Source: Cyprinodon diabolis
Taxonomy: Eukaryota; Chordata; Actinopteri; Cyprinodontiformes; Cyprinodontidae
Assembly: GCA_030533445.1 (NCBI GenBank)
Contig: CM060065.1
Span: forward strand, 48,733,964-48,797,963
DNA length: 64,000 bases
Reading direction: 5' to 3'
Numbering within the stretch: the first letter of the stretch is position 1; every line of letters begins with the position of its first letter. Below are positions 11,245 to 28,929 of the stretch, one piece after another. Position numbers and translations under genes: made by a program. Below the pieces are notes generated by a model. It saw only the letters and a list, made by a program, of their open reading frames with translations. It had not been told where the DNA came from and did no database searches.

Positions 11245-11505
11245 AACAATATGTTGCCAAAAATATTTACTTGACTGCCTTGACTCACATATGAAATTAA
11301 TACACAGGATTTAATATGGTGTTGGTCCACCACTTACAGCTATAAAAGCTTTGATTAATCTAGGAAGGCTGACCATAACATTTAAAAGCTCATTTGGTGG
11401 AATTTGTGATTGTTATGCATTGGTAAGGTGACTGATGTTAGACAAGAAAACATGGCTCCCAGTCTTCACTCTGATTCATCCCAAGGGTATTCTATTGGAC
11501 TGTGA
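11245..11505 (+). mobile_element. decayed copy of the Tc1 element found intact at 46 kb
   Basis: It starts TGTTGCCAAAAATATTTACT and continues through CTGCCTTGACTCACATATGA and GGTGTTGGTCCACCA. These match, with substitutions, the left end of the intact transposon in the same orientation. It breaks off at the TATTCTATTGGACTG region and then joins LINE sequence, so only about 260 of 1248 bp remain. Confidence 0.8.
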
Positions 11506-11665
11506 TCAGTTCACTTTATTTATCTAACGTCAAATCAACATACATGTCATCTCAAGGCACCCTTACAGAGACAATTCAACCAGATCATACAGTCAGATTG
11601 GTTAATTATGCTTATCTAAGGAAAACCAGCTGATTGCATCGACTCATTGGCTCAATAGCAACGCT
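11506..11665 (-). mobile_element. L2-type LINE 3' end, inverted
   Basis: The reverse complement matches the 3' part seen at 57140-57300: GACTGTATGATCTGGTTGAA, the TTGAGATGACATG word and a tail leading into AAATAAA. It directly follows the truncated Tc1 copy. Confidence 0.7.
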
Positions 11666-11779
11666 GATATTTCTGTCTGGGATGGTGTCACAGCCAAACA
11701 GGAATAAACCAGATGAAGCTACTATGACAAGAAAAAGCAGAGAGAACATAAAGTTATGGGTGGAACATAACAAATACTG

Positions 11780-12000
11780 CAGAATGGGAGAGTAGAGATA
11801 GAATGAAGAAGAATGATGAAAAATAGTCCCTATGTCCTCCAGCAGTCCAAGCCTATCGCAGCATAACTATATAGATAGCTCAGGATAACCTGAGGCCCGC
11901 TAACTATAAGCTTTATCATAAAAAAAAATGTTTAAAGCCTAGCCTTAAAAATAGACAAAGCGTCTGCTTCATGGACACTCCTCCTAGTTCTACACAGGTC
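11780..12000 (+). repeat. dispersed fish repeat (probable LINE 3' UTR)
   Basis: Words such as CTATGTCCTCCAGCAGTCC, AGCCTATCGCAGCATAACTA and CTAACTATAAGCTTTATCA occur here as in a dispersed fish repeat I recognise. No coding content. Class uncertain. Confidence 0.5.
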
Positions 12001-12061
12001 CCACAGGTCTTATTAAGAAACTGAAATCTCGGTTACAATTTAAATTGTATTTGAAAATAAA

Positions 12062-12093
12062 GAAATTGATTGATTGATTGATTGATTGATTGA
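12062..12093. repeat. (ATTG)n microsatellite
   Basis: About seven ATTG units follow AAATAAAGAA, as at the 3' tails of L2-type LINEs. Confidence 0.9.
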
Positions 12094-12114
12094 AGAAGGC
12101 TTTGCCTTTTTTAG

Positions 12115-12800
12115 AGTCTGATCTGATTAAAATCCTAAAACACATCTCCTATGTCAGCTGTTTTCCACCGGGCCTTTAAAACAAAACCTATCAAACCATA
12201 CTTGAAAAGCTGAAATTTCGAAGAAAAAAAAACTGATCCTTCAGAACTACAGACCCAACTGAAACCTCTTCTTGATCAATAAGACTATTAAAAAAGTTGT
12301 ACTTCAACAGTTAAATGGCTTCTTAACGAGGGCCTTTCATTCAGGTTTCCATGCCAACCACAGTCCAGAGACTACCCTGGTTAAGGTTTTCAATTACTTC
12401 GTTTTCAATGACTTTCAATGATCCTAATAATTTGGACTCTGGAAGAACCACAGTGGTGGCCCACATTAGTGGACCTCAGTGCAGCGTTTAATACTGTTGA
12501 TCACTCGATTTTATGAGGCGACTGAAAAACTGGGTTGGCCTTTCTGGTACCACTCTGGACTGCCTGATGGACAGTAATCCTATGTGTCAGTAAGGAGTTT
12601 TAATCAGACACCTAACAACATTCCATGTGGGGTTCCTCAAGGGGCTATTCTGGGGCTCCTCCTATTCAACATCTAAAAGCTCCCCTTAGCTCAGTTATTA
12701 GCAAACAACAAGATCAGTTACCATAAATATGCAGACGACACACAGCTTTACATCATAATATCAACAGTTGACTATGAAACCATCATATCGTGAATACGAA
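12115..12800 (+). pseudogene. decayed L2-type LINE reverse transcriptase
   Basis: RT landmarks appear in order but in shifting frames. They are a YRP-like region near 12240, a SGF-type block (TTTCATTCAGGTTTCCATGC) near 12335, a D-x-x-x-A-F-type stretch (GACCTCAGTGCAGCG) near 12471, a VPQG block (GTTCCTCAAGGGG) near 12630 and a Y-A-D-D block (TATGCAGACGACACACAG) near 12728. Multiple stops and frameshifts make it inactive. Confidence 0.75.
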
Positions 12801-13443
12801 CACACTATTCTACAAGGCTTTTCTATAAGATCAAATGTATATATTATAAATTAAATAGATATTTTTTATATAATATAATATATATATGCAAGTATATCAA
12901 ATGCAGTTTGGATTTCTGCATTAAATTTAAATTTTTATAGGTCAGTTTTATTGGTAAGTTTCTAAATTAAAATGTCCAGTTTTCATTATACGAATGTGAA
13001 AAATCCTCCCAATTCATAAAGTAATTAAAATAATAAACATTGTTTCGGAGTGTCATTTATTCATTTCACTCAGTGAAGTAAACAAATTAGCTTTTCAATT
13101 GTATAATTATCGAGTATAACTGATTTTCAATGAGTAAAGTAAATAATAAAAGCCATTTCTATGCCTAGCAGCATTTAGCAGCTCAGTGAACTACAGGATT
13201 CAGAGGAATTTGATGGACTTATGTGTTCTGATTCTTCCCTTTGACTATAAATGGAAGCAGCTGAAGGTATAATGAACATCCAGGGAACGATGCTGTTCAA
13301 AGTTGTAACCAGTGAATAATTAAGGAAGTTAAAGAAAACAGGAATTCCTTTTCTGTTATCTTATTTTCTTATTTTCATAGGTTTAAATACAATGAGACAT
13401 TTGAGATTAACAAATTACAACACCATAGATATGATTAACTATA
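12801..13443. other. AT-rich spacer, no feature seen
   Basis: Low-complexity, AT-rich DNA with a TATAATATAATATATATA patch near 12860. No gene, repeat family or RNA was recognised. Confidence 0.5.
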
Positions 13444-14136
13444 TGTCAGGATTTGGTTATGGAGTGTTGACCCAAAAGCAGAGGCAGGAAGGCAGAGGTG
13501 AATTTCCTTAGATTTAATGAAAGGGAAACTAAAAACAAAGGCAGGTTATCCAAAAATCCAATAATGAAAACAAAGTCCAAAAAACATGAAACCAGGAGTC
13601 CAAAAATCCAAAAGAATCAAACATAAAAACTATTCAAAACGAACCAGAAACCATGGAGACATCAGGGGAATCACTGTCACAATGAGGAAGACTCAGGAAG
13701 ACGGAGTTGGAGGAAGTTTGACGAAGTTAGGCAGTGTTTGACGAGGACCCAGCAAAGGGGAACTGAAGAGAGAGGGCTTTTAAAGGAGACTTAGACAAAG
13801 AGAGGGCTAATGAGGAAACTGGGAGCAGGTGTGCACAGAACAAGAGAGGGAAAGAACTAGGGAAAAGGAGAACACAAGAGGGCAGTAGAGAGCAACAAAT
13901 AGAAACCTGGAAGATTGGAAATAACAACAAAATGTTAAATTGCTAGGATTATAAAACACGGAGAAAAGAAAACTAAACACTCAAAAGAAAACATAACAGA
14001 ACCCAGACTAGGACAGTAACTGGAAAAAACCAAAGAACACAGCAAAATAAAAATAAAACCACTAACACTAGAAAACAAGGAGTAAAGCAAGACTGAATAC
14101 TCAAAAGAAAAACATAACAGAAACAGAAACCTGACA
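13444..14136 (-). mobile_element. solo LTR with perfect TSD
   Basis: The ends are TGTCAGG...CCTGACA, flanked by a perfect 5-bp duplication CTATA (13439-13443 and 14137-14141). Read on the minus strand it starts TGTCAGGTTTCTGTTTCTGT, and it carries the CACACCTGCTCC and GATTTTTGGA words shared with the LTRs at 4408, 18350 and 41865. Near its 13950-14136 side, an ACTCAAAAGAAAACATAACA segment is present twice about 120 bp apart, so this copy has an internal duplication. Confidence 0.85.
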
Positions 14137-15539
14137 CTATAGATATGACAATATCGTATTATCGAGTCTTTACTAAATCATTACTAAATCTGCCGATTGA
14201 AATGAAAAATATTTGTGTCTTTAAAGAGTAGTTTAGTTCTGAGCCATTAAACACGAGGGTTGCTCTTGTGTTCCCCTCTAAGCATATGCACAATCCACAG
14301 TCAGAGTGGCTATCATCTGTCACTGCTAGTCAGTTATCTGCATGCTTATTTGCATGAGCCTAACCCATTCTGCATTCCTTTTACTCGTGTCTTCCATCAC
14401 ACCAGGCCCAGCATAAACATGGCATGGTTTAGAAACAAGGCTTTCATCTCTAACCATTTTGTTACCCTTTGTAGTCCTAGCCTCAGTCATGGGTCATGAC
14501 ATTACTAAATCTGTGGACACTCTCAGAGTCCTCTGGCTAGAGAGGACCTTCAGATCCCCCTCCTAACCTCATGACCATAATGAGCTTACATCTCACCGCC
14601 TTTCACTCAACATCACAGGAATGCTCTTAGATTCCTGCATGTTCCTTGACGCTGGTGAGAGAATAAACAAATCTTAAAACCATACATTGCAAGGTAAAAG
14701 AGGGAAAACTTTGATTATGGGGTGAATTTGCTGCACTGTTGGGAATTTCATGCATTGCTTTATTATTTATTGTCATTGGAAGTTGCTTTAAACTTTCATC
14801 AAATCTCGTGATTGAGTGTTTGCCCTTGGGTGAAGTCTCCTGGAGCATATTAAAAAACAACTCTCAATAAGGACTTGACTCTGTAGTGGACAATCCATCT
14901 GTAAAAATTATATCTCATGCTCTCTCAACCACTGACTCATAATTTGAGCCTTATGAATTCTGACGTTGTCTTCTTGGGATGTGCCCATGTCGTCAGGGAG
15001 AAAAACCATCTATTGATGGAAAAACTGGATCCTTCAGTCTATTCAGGTAGCTGGCAGAATATTTTGGTCACATAGAGCCTGGTCTTTAAATATTCCAAAT
15101 AAGGACCACCAAACTGCACTCATAATGTCTTTCTTTCTTTTCTTTTTTTTTTTTGCAAGTGCAATAAGTGGGTGTGTTGCAGGTGATGCTTACCGTTTGC
15201 TAAAGTTAATAATAGGATGTGCAAACCAATTTGGATCTGCCCAGATTGTGTTTGGTACTGGCAGTATGAGAGTGGCGTAAAAATACAAGATATGATTCTA
15301 AGTTGAATGTAATGATAATAATAATTAAATGGAATATAACAAGAATGATAATAATGAATGGGATAGTGGATTTAAAAACAAAAGCAATAAAAAAAACTCA
15401 AACTAACAAAAGTTAAAGAGACATTATGTTGTTCTCTAATGATACTGCCAAAAGTGGCCAAAACACAGAACTCTTCTGCTCGTTCTCGCAGCTCGCGCTC
15501 ATACTTGACAAGGCTATTTTTTATTTATTCTTTTATTTA
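14137..15539. other. non-coding, no gene recognised
   Basis: No supported gene. About 14250-14500 is less AT-rich and holds an octamer word ATTTGCAT near 14349. A poly-T run lies near 15140. Nothing else is identifiable. Confidence 0.4.
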
Positions 15540-15831
15540 CACTGCAAAAAATCTAAATCTAGATAAGTCATTTTTTTCTTAAAATAAGTGCATTTGTTCT
15601 TGAATTGAGGAGGTAAAAGAGACATTTTGCCAATGGAAGAAGACAATTTACCTTTAAAATAAGAAAACACAATGGCATTGTCTTATTTCAAGTGCATGTT
15701 CTCTAATTATCTTGTTTTAAGAGAAAAATTACTCATTCCATTGGCAAACTGTCTCATTTACCTACTCAAATTAAGTGTAAATACACTTAATTTAGGAAAT
15801 TTGTACTTATTTCTAGATCGTTTTTGCAGTG
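15540..15831 (+). mobile_element. CACTG-ended foldback MITE, copy C
   Basis: Its termini are CACTGCAAAAAATC and TTTTTGCAGTG, with TA duplicated at 15538-15539 and 15832-15833. Full length (292 bp). Shares the GC variant of the terminal repeat with copies B, E and H. Confidence 0.85.
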
Positions 15832-15853
15832 TACACCTAAAATGGAGTTGGCA

Positions 15854-16144
15854 CACTGGGAAAAATCTAAATCTGGATAAGTCATTTTTTCTTAAAATAA
15901 GTGCATTTGTTTTTGGATTGAGGAGGTAAAAGAGACATTTTGCCAATGGAAGAAGACAATTTACACCTCAAATAAGAAAACACAATTGCATTGTCTTATT
16001 TCAAGTGCATGTTATCTAATTATCTTGTTTTAAGAGTAAAAATACTCATTCCATTGGCAAACTGTCTCATTTACCTACTTAAATTAAGGGTAAATACACT
16101 TAATTTAAATAACTTTTACTCATTTCTAGGTCGTTTTTCCAGTG
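15854..16144 (+). mobile_element. CACTG-ended foldback MITE, copy D
   Basis: Full length (291 bp), only 22 bp from copy C in the same orientation. Its ends are CACTGGGAAAAATC and TTTTTCCAGTG. The flanks (CA left, AG right) do not match, so the duplication is lost or the pair arose by local rearrangement. Confidence 0.8.
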
Positions 16145-17785
16145 AGTTGAGTTGGATGCCGGTCGCTCCTGAGTATTTACAAAATCCATCTTGAATATAA
16201 TGCTTTGATTGTCTGCATAGTCAGACCCATTTAACATAGACAAGCTTTATATCCCAAATACAATTGAGGAAAACAGGCTACAGGCTTATAGATGCATCGA
16301 CGCTTAACTACTGAGGTGTCGGTCTTCTCACCAAACAATGTTTTAGTCATAAAGGCTCATATAAAATGCTATTTTAAAGATATTTTCCAGTAAGAAATTG
16401 CATTACATCTAATTAAATATAAAAAACAGATGCAGAAATGTACTTGCAAAAATACAAATTCCAAATAAACATCAGAAATTCAGCTGAGAAAATGTCCATG
16501 TAAAGCTGTGGTGACCTTTGACTTAGGCCAAAGCAATCATCACTCGATCAAATCCAGCAGCTTTGATCCAGTCTGCTCGGGACTGCTCTAATTTATAGTC
16601 AGAGATATCCAACATTTTGAATGGTTTTTGCTTGAAATCCCAGCATGTATTGCGTTCCCCCAACTCAGACGACGCAGGCTGTTGAATGTGACATGAAGCC
16701 AATCAGAAAGCATTTTGTGAAGGGAAAAAAACAACATGACTTTTGGTGTTATAAATGGGCCACAAAGTATTGCATTGCTTGTTCCTCATTGGCCATGTTT
16801 ATTTACTATAAATGAACAATAATATAAACGTACAATCATTTTTTTTCTTTAACAATTAAATTTAGTTTATCAATCTCAACAGATTTTGTGAGATTTTATG
16901 TCTGAAATCTGAATTTATTTGAGTGAAGCTATTGGTGTATTTGATCCCACCAAAACCCACTCTCACAATTCTGACTTTAATCTCAGAATTCTGACTCTGA
17001 CAAGGGGAAAGAAAACAAGCACAAGGGGACAAAAGTCAGAAATATATCTTTTAAGGTATTATCATCTAATATACGTAACTTCTAACATAGAAACTTTCTC
17101 TACTCTCATTCTGTTTTTAAAGGCATTTATTTTATTCTATGTCATTTGTAATATTTGAAATAGAAAATTATTTTTTAAGCAAAATAAATATTTTAGAAAA
17201 ATATGTAATGTAAAAGATTACATTAGTCACTGTAATCAGATTGCTTTGTTTTCTGTCAGTGGTGAGTGATATGAACCTACATCAAAAAATAAACAGAATG
17301 TGTCTTCTGAGGTTTTATTTTACCATTTGCAAAACCAACAAGTGACATGAAAACAGTATGAAAAATGCTACTGGATCTGTTACAGCGAGCCAGAGCTGCT
17401 TCCTGCCGTGCTATAAATAGTCCCCATCCTCTTTGGTTGAGCACGCACAGCAGGTCTGTCCCAGTCAAACTCTCTCAGCTTGTCTCCAATTAGCATGTTT
17501 ACAATTTTCCTATTCGTATAGAGCCTCAAATGAGAAAATTATTTGTATAAATTGAATTGCTTATACTCATACTGATGAAAGGGGGATTTATTATTTCACT
17601 AAAGCAAATAACAAATTCTCTTCCCCACCAAGTGTGGTAAAACCTTTTTAGGATATAAGAAAATTATTGTTTCATCTAAGCTTTGATTTTTGGTATTAAG
17701 CAGAGAAAAGCATTAATTTGTAGCTAAATTAACGGATATAGCAGCAAAGGTCAGCCTAAGACGTCAGGAAGGAAGTGTTTTTTAA
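16145..17785. other. non-coding, no gene recognised
   Basis: AT-rich sequence. At about 17003-17036 a stretch (AAGGGGAAAGAAAACAAGCA and on) repeats exactly a piece of the LTR at 18956-18989, so a small LTR-derived fragment lies here. Otherwise nothing is identifiable. Confidence 0.4.
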
Positions 17786-17787
17786 GA

Positions 17788-18337
17788 CTATAAAGCCTCT
17801 TTCCCACTGATTATAGTGGGCTATCCCAGATTTGAATCCACCTGCTAACAATCGGCAATTGGCTCCCTTCCCGTTAGCAAAAATAACCTGGGTCTAACCC
17901 CACGCTGCAAGCTGTGTGGCTTCTGTCCCCCCGCCGCTGTATCTCTGGTGACACCATCACGCTGGCTTAGCTTTGATGATGTCACCAGCGCGACTGAATC
18001 AGGAAAGTAAAGAATGGAGAGCAACATGTACAGTAAGGAAGCCAAGGCGAACTAAGTGTTATTGTTTCACTCTTTTATCTGTCTGAATCCCCCTCACCAG
18101 CGCTGCCCCAAGCTGGTTAGACTCGACTTGTTAGACTCGACTGGCGTGATGTGTTGACGTCTACCATTGCGCCCAATGGTATCTGGTAAATAAGAGGGTC
18201 AACCTGGGTCTGGTACGTCGTTTGCCGAGTCATTTGACTCAGGTAGACAAGAGTCAGTGAGCTGTTTCCACTGCCACTTAAAGCCGATTGTTCCCGGGTT
18301 TAAATGGGTTTTTCAGTGTGAAAGGGGTTTTACATAG
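17788..18337. mobile_element. possible TIR element (MITE)
   Basis: The left end AAAGCCTCTTTCCCACTGA pairs imperfectly with the right end CAGTGTGAAAGGGGTTTT. Inside, CAATCGGCAATTGG near 17850 and GCCGATTGTTCCCGGG near 18284 are also inverted. No coding sequence or clear target duplication, so class is open. Confidence 0.4.
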
Positions 18338-18349
18338 AACTGACAACAA

Positions 18350-19085
18350 TGGGTGGTTAGGTTGCTTGAGGACCCAGATGCAGAGACGAGTGAAGCTGAG
18401 ATGAGTTCTGACAGATTCAATTGAAGAACTCAGGAAACAGAGGTACTAATCCAGAAATCCAACTAAAATGTTAAACAAACCAAAAACCATGGAGACATCA
18501 GGGGAAAAGGTACAGCAACGACAAGGAACTGTTAGGATTCGGGGCTTTGCCCACCAGAGGGCGCCGTGGATCCATGCCTGGGGAGCTTTGTTTGGCTCAG
18601 CATGGACAGCTGTTTTCTATCTGCTGATTAAAGGAGCTCTCTCTATATAAGCTGAGTGAAAGCTCTCCTCTGGGCCGGATTGTTGTGTTTCCTGTGCCAC
18701 CATGCCTGTCTGAATCTGCAAACCTGTAAGTCCGTCAAACATCCTGTCAACCTGTCAACCGAATCCAATAAAATATTGGACTTTCCCCTGCCTCTCTGTC
18801 TGTGAGTTCTGCATCTGGGCTAGTAAAACCTGCACATCATGACAGGAACCAGTACTGAGTGGGAGGTGGAGTATTTAAGGAGAACAGAACAAAGGATGGA
18901 CTAATGAGCTGAATAAGGAGCAGGTGTGGGTGGAACTGGCAAGAGGAAATCCAAGGGGAAAGAAAACAAGCACAAGGGGACAAAACAGAGTAACTAAAGA
19001 ATGCTTGAATATGATGGAAAATAAATCAATAAACAAAACAACTGATAACAGAAAACTAAAAACTCGGATTCACAACAAATGGGAA
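18350..19085 (-). mobile_element. LTR relic split by a younger solo LTR
   Basis: Left of 18524 it reads GAGGACCCAGATGCAGAGAC and CCATGGAGACATCAGGGGAA; right of 18850 it continues GAGTATTTAAGGAGAACAGA and GAGCAGGTGTG. It belongs to the same LTR family as 13444-14136 and 41865-42352, in the same orientation. Its outer ends are decayed and its limits are approximate. Confidence 0.7.
18530..18844 (+). mobile_element. nested solo LTR, 315 bp, perfect TSD
   Basis: It starts TGTTAGGATTCGGGGC and ends CACATCATGACA. The 5-bp duplication GGAAC is perfect (18525-18529 and 18845-18849). A promoter-like CTATATAAGC lies at about 18643 and a polyadenylation word AATAAA at about 18767, in the correct order for U3-R-U5. 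It interrupts the older LTR at 18350-19085. Its ends resemble the LTR at 61998-62612. Confidence 0.88.
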
Positions 19086-19976
19086 GAACCATAACAAGAA
19101 CTGTTCCACTTTGCTAAATTTGAGACTGGGTGGAGGAGAGGAAATAGTTCAGACCTGTACTAAAGGATATAGGGAGGCTGATTTCTGTCTCCAGCAGAAA
19201 ATAAGTTTGAAACAAAGACCTAAAGGAAATTGAATGAAGATCTAACCAAGCATAGCTATCTGGACTGTAGGAGACCATACAAACCCCACATACGAGGGCC
19301 CCAGTCTTTATTTTACCTTTTGTTTTCCTTATAACTGTGCATAATCTAGTTACCAATTAGACCACGGAAATAGGATAATATTTTGCAGGATTGTGGAGTT
19401 TTTTTTCCATATTTTTTTCTTTTTATATAAACAACAGAATAAAGGAACTTTTCCCAATGGGGAAACATCTAGGTCACAATGCACGAGCCCTGTAAATCCA
19501 TCCATCTAGTTAATCTATTCATTCATTGTCTATACCTGCTTATCCATGCAGAGTCATAATAGGGCAGGGGCCTATCACCGAGGATCATTGGGATAGTACA
19601 CACTAAATGGGTCACCTGTCCATCACAGAGTAACAAAGTGCAAGCAACCATGCACGCAAACCCTCATAGCCAAGCAGAACCTGGAAAGACCAATGAGACC
19701 AGAGTACCTGGGGCCCTGGCCAGAGTGCCCTTAAACCCTCTTTGAATATTTCTCTCTCATTGTTCCTCTATTTCTATCCATGAAATAGGATGTTATTTCT
19801 TTATTTCCTTTGAAAAGTATGACATTTTTGTGTTTGTTTTTAAACAAAGGTCTGAAGTGTGATGGTATTTTAAGGCAGCCTTGGAGGTTCTCTGTGGTTT
19901 AAATCATCAAGCCTGTATGAACCGATTAAAATAATTAAAGTGGATGTCATGATTAAAACGGCTGTAACAGCCAAAT
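19086..19976. other. non-coding, no gene recognised
   Basis: No coding or repeat family could be supported. Words near 19530-19640 (TCCATCACAGAG, CATGCACGCAAACCCTCA) resemble a dispersed fish repeat, but too weakly to assign. Confidence 0.35.
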
Positions 19977-20697
19977 TTAAAGGGGTGATAGAACGATTCT
20001 ACAGGATATTTGGTCCTTCAGGTCTCTGAACAGGGTGTGTAACATTGGTTGGGCTGAAAATGGCTTATTTGCTGTTCTATGGGCCCTAATGCAGCCTGGT
20101 TAAAAGCCCTAGAATGAAACGACAGGTTTTCTTCCTTTCAGGTATGATCATGAATATTTAGACAAGCTATGTGCTGATTGGTTGGTTTACAACAAGTGAG
20201 CAAAGACGCATCATAGCAACCAGCACTCACCCACCAACATCAAATTGTTGATATGTTAGGGTGACCAGACGTTCAACTTTTCCCGGGCATGTCCTACTTT
20301 TCATACTTGAAAAAATGTCAGGGGGGAATTTTAAAATTGCCCAGGATTTTGATTGAATACAGTGCAGCACGGAGTCAAAACAAGGAGCCAGCGGGGGACG
20401 GAGCAACCGAACCGGTGACGGTAGCCTGGCCAACGGCGGCCCCGTAAGGCAGGCGGCCGGGGGGGAAATACCATCACCGGGTTGGGTTTGGTTGTTCAGT
20501 TCCCCACTGGGACCTGGTCCGGTCCAGCTGACTGGACCAGACCCCCCCCCCCCCCCCCCCATTTGGATTTGCCCGTTTTATGGTGGAAGTTTAGAATTGT
20601 GAGATTTGCAGAGAAAGGAGGTGTTGATGGTGTTTGAACTTCTCTGTACGTCCATTTCACCCACTGAACTATCGTTATTCATCTATGACCCCTTTAA
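19977..20697. mobile_element. TIR element with TTAAAGGGGT ends
   Basis: TTAAAGGGGTGATAGAACG on the left and TATGACCCCTTTAA on the right form an inverted pair. A secondary insertion seems to occupy about 20258-20575 (TTAGGGTGACCAGACG start). No intact coding sequence. Flanking duplications are not clear. Confidence 0.5.
20542..20560 (+). repeat. homopolymer (C)19
   Basis: Nineteen consecutive C residues close the apparent secondary insertion. On the minus strand it gives a spurious poly-glycine start. Confidence 0.95.
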
Positions 20698-21625
20698 GTT
20701 TAGTTTGTGTTAATCAAGAGTTAACATAATTGCAAATATTGTACATATACTTTATTTTTTTAAGTTTTTGCGGTACTAAAGGCGGGGGTTACCAATCTAC
20801 TCGCTCTGGAGAGCAGAGTTCTGTGCTTTTGTTGTTGCCAAAGTCTCCAGTAGCAGAAAAAAAGTCACTAGATTTGGCTTTTTTGTAATGAAAGTGCTAG
20901 AGGGGTCTAAAAAGTCGCTAATTTTAGTGACAGAGCGCCAAGTTGGCTACACTGCTCTTCTAGCCGTTTGTGTTCAAATGGTTTGCTGCTGTCTATTTGG
21001 ACCTTACTGCACATGCACAGCAAATGGACTGATCCATGGTGGACACTGAAGGGGGGGGCTGAGACACACTTAATATTATAAGCATTCTGATGGCATTTTA
21101 ACTAAAGTATTTCTTATCAAAAACATAATGTGCACAAACAAGTACAGGGCTCAATGTTAACTATTGCCCGATCTCCCGGGGCAAGTAGTTTTTATTGTCG
21201 GGAGAGTACAAAAAAAAAATGTATCACTCAAAATGACTATAAAATCATCGACGTTCGATGAAAACCGACCCAGAAGGGTTGCCGGTGCCATTTTTGTTGT
21301 TTTGTACACATTCTCGCGTTATTTGAAAAAGCCGGGTGATTTTCCGCCAGATTTCGTGATTTTTTTCCACCTAGTGGTAATTTTGATGTAGTTACCAAAG
21401 CGAAAAACAAGCTAGAAAGCGCTATCATATGGCAGTCTTCTGTACAGTGATGCAGGTCATACATTAAAAAATGTTCATTAAATGTTTTTCTCTTAGACAT
21501 TGGTGAGGTGCATTTAAATGTTAAAGAGCTAAACATGTTAAATTGGTGACCTGTTATGTTGTTATTATTGTCTTGTTGCTGCATTTATTTTGTCAGGGAA
21601 AACTAATCCTGAGTCAGTTAAAAGT

Positions 21626-22179
21626 TAGCCTGGGTGCCATTCCGAACTTAGTCCCGCCCACAACGTTTGAGTTCGGGAAGTTCGGTCTGGCATTGCTCAA
21701 TAGAAGCGCGAGTATGCTCGCACTAAATCTGGCGGGCCAATCAATTGTCAGGGCGGGCTTTATACGATGATGGACAGATGATCAACAGCAACGTAATCAA
21801 CCACGTGACCAAAGCGCGCTTGGGTGACAACAACAATGGCTGCCGCCGGAGAGTTGAGGTGTGTAGATTCTGTTATTAGGTCTGTTCTAGAAGATATCGA
21901 CAGCAAATTCATTTTAAAAGAGGAACAGAGAAACGCAATCAAGGCTCATCTTCTTACTCTAGGCGTGCAACTGCACACTTTGATTTTTGTTGACAACAAC
22001 TATGCATCGCTTAACATACGTCACGCACTCCGTTGCTCTTATTGGTTGTAGGTCTATCCAATTGAGTGCAGAGGCATTTTTTTTCCTGGTTCGTTCGAAA
22101 CACGCCCCATAATCACAGCTCTATGGAGCAGCATCAGACTCATATTCTGACTAGAATTGAGTAGGACTATGTCAGGCTA
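21626..22179 (+). mobile_element. helicase-exon transposon derivative, copy 1 (divergent)
   Basis: The ends are TAGCCTGGGTGCC and ATGTCAGGCTA, with a perfect 9-bp duplication GTTAAAAGT (21617-21625 and 22180-22188). The 554-bp body has the same plan as the copies at 45, 56 and 63 kb: a short non-coding lead, an ATG opening with MAA, an LKEEQ helix and an early stop. The nucleotide sequence is too divergent to be a recent copy. It is inserted inside the hAT-like element. Confidence 0.8.
21836..22051 (+). pseudogene. N-terminal fragment of a transposon-borne helicase-like protein, copy 1
   Basis: The frame is 71 codons: MAAAGELR..., then SVIRSVLED and ILKEEQRNAIKAHLL at about residues 13-40. 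This corresponds in position and pattern to VAIEQVLSE and LKEEQNTALEAFL of the other copies. The sequence departs from the family right after this helix, before any ATP-binding motif, so the internal deletion begins earlier here. No function is expected. Confidence 0.6.
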
Positions 22180-22748
22180 GTTAAAAGTCAGGGAATTCTG
22201 AAATGATGTCAGACTGTGGAAACCCTGTATAAAATAACTATGAATAATGATTCTCTAGAAAAGTCACATTATATTAATAGTATTATCTTGCATGAACATA
22301 CCGTGACTAACATAAAAGTCATTCATTTGTGACATTGACTTCTGTCTTGTGATTTATCTTAAGTTTTTAACCTGTAAAGTTTTTTTTTTAGATTTTTAAC
22401 ATTACAATTTATATTTTTCCAAACACACAACAGTTTAAAGCAAAGTTTAGTTTGAAAAGAATGTGCAGGAAGGATTGAAAAGCATGTTAACACGGTAATG
22501 TAGGCTTGATTTCATTATCTGACGCACGCATATACACACCAGGAACCTGGAAACTTAAAAAATACTGAATTACAAAAAACATTTAAAAAACAAACATGTT
22601 TCCTTGATATATATACAAAAATGAATATTAGGAACTATATTTATCAAACATTATACTGGGCAAGTAAAAAATTGTTTCTGGGCAAATTAAATGTGAAAGT
22701 CACTTGCCCAAAAGGGCAAGTGGTAAAAATCCTTAACATCAACCCCTG

Positions 22749-28929
<6,181 letters not shown>

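Larger units (their letters stand above)
21145..22748. mobile_element. hAT-like TIR element carrying a nested insertion
   Basis: CAGGGCTCAATGTTAAC on the left pairs with GTTAACATC-like sequence and CAACCCCTG on the right (reverse complement CAGGGGTTGATGTTAAGG). Sub-terminal GGGCAAGT and ACTTGCCC words are also inverted. CAGGG ends are typical of fish hAT elements, but a clean 8-bp duplication is not visible. No transposase is recognised. The copy is interrupted at 21626-22179 by a member of the 9-bp-TSD family. Confidence 0.55.

Noticed and set aside
20227..20562. Minus-strand 111-codon frame beginning with poly-glycine
   Set aside because: It is generated by the (C)19 run and repeat DNA and has no family resemblance.
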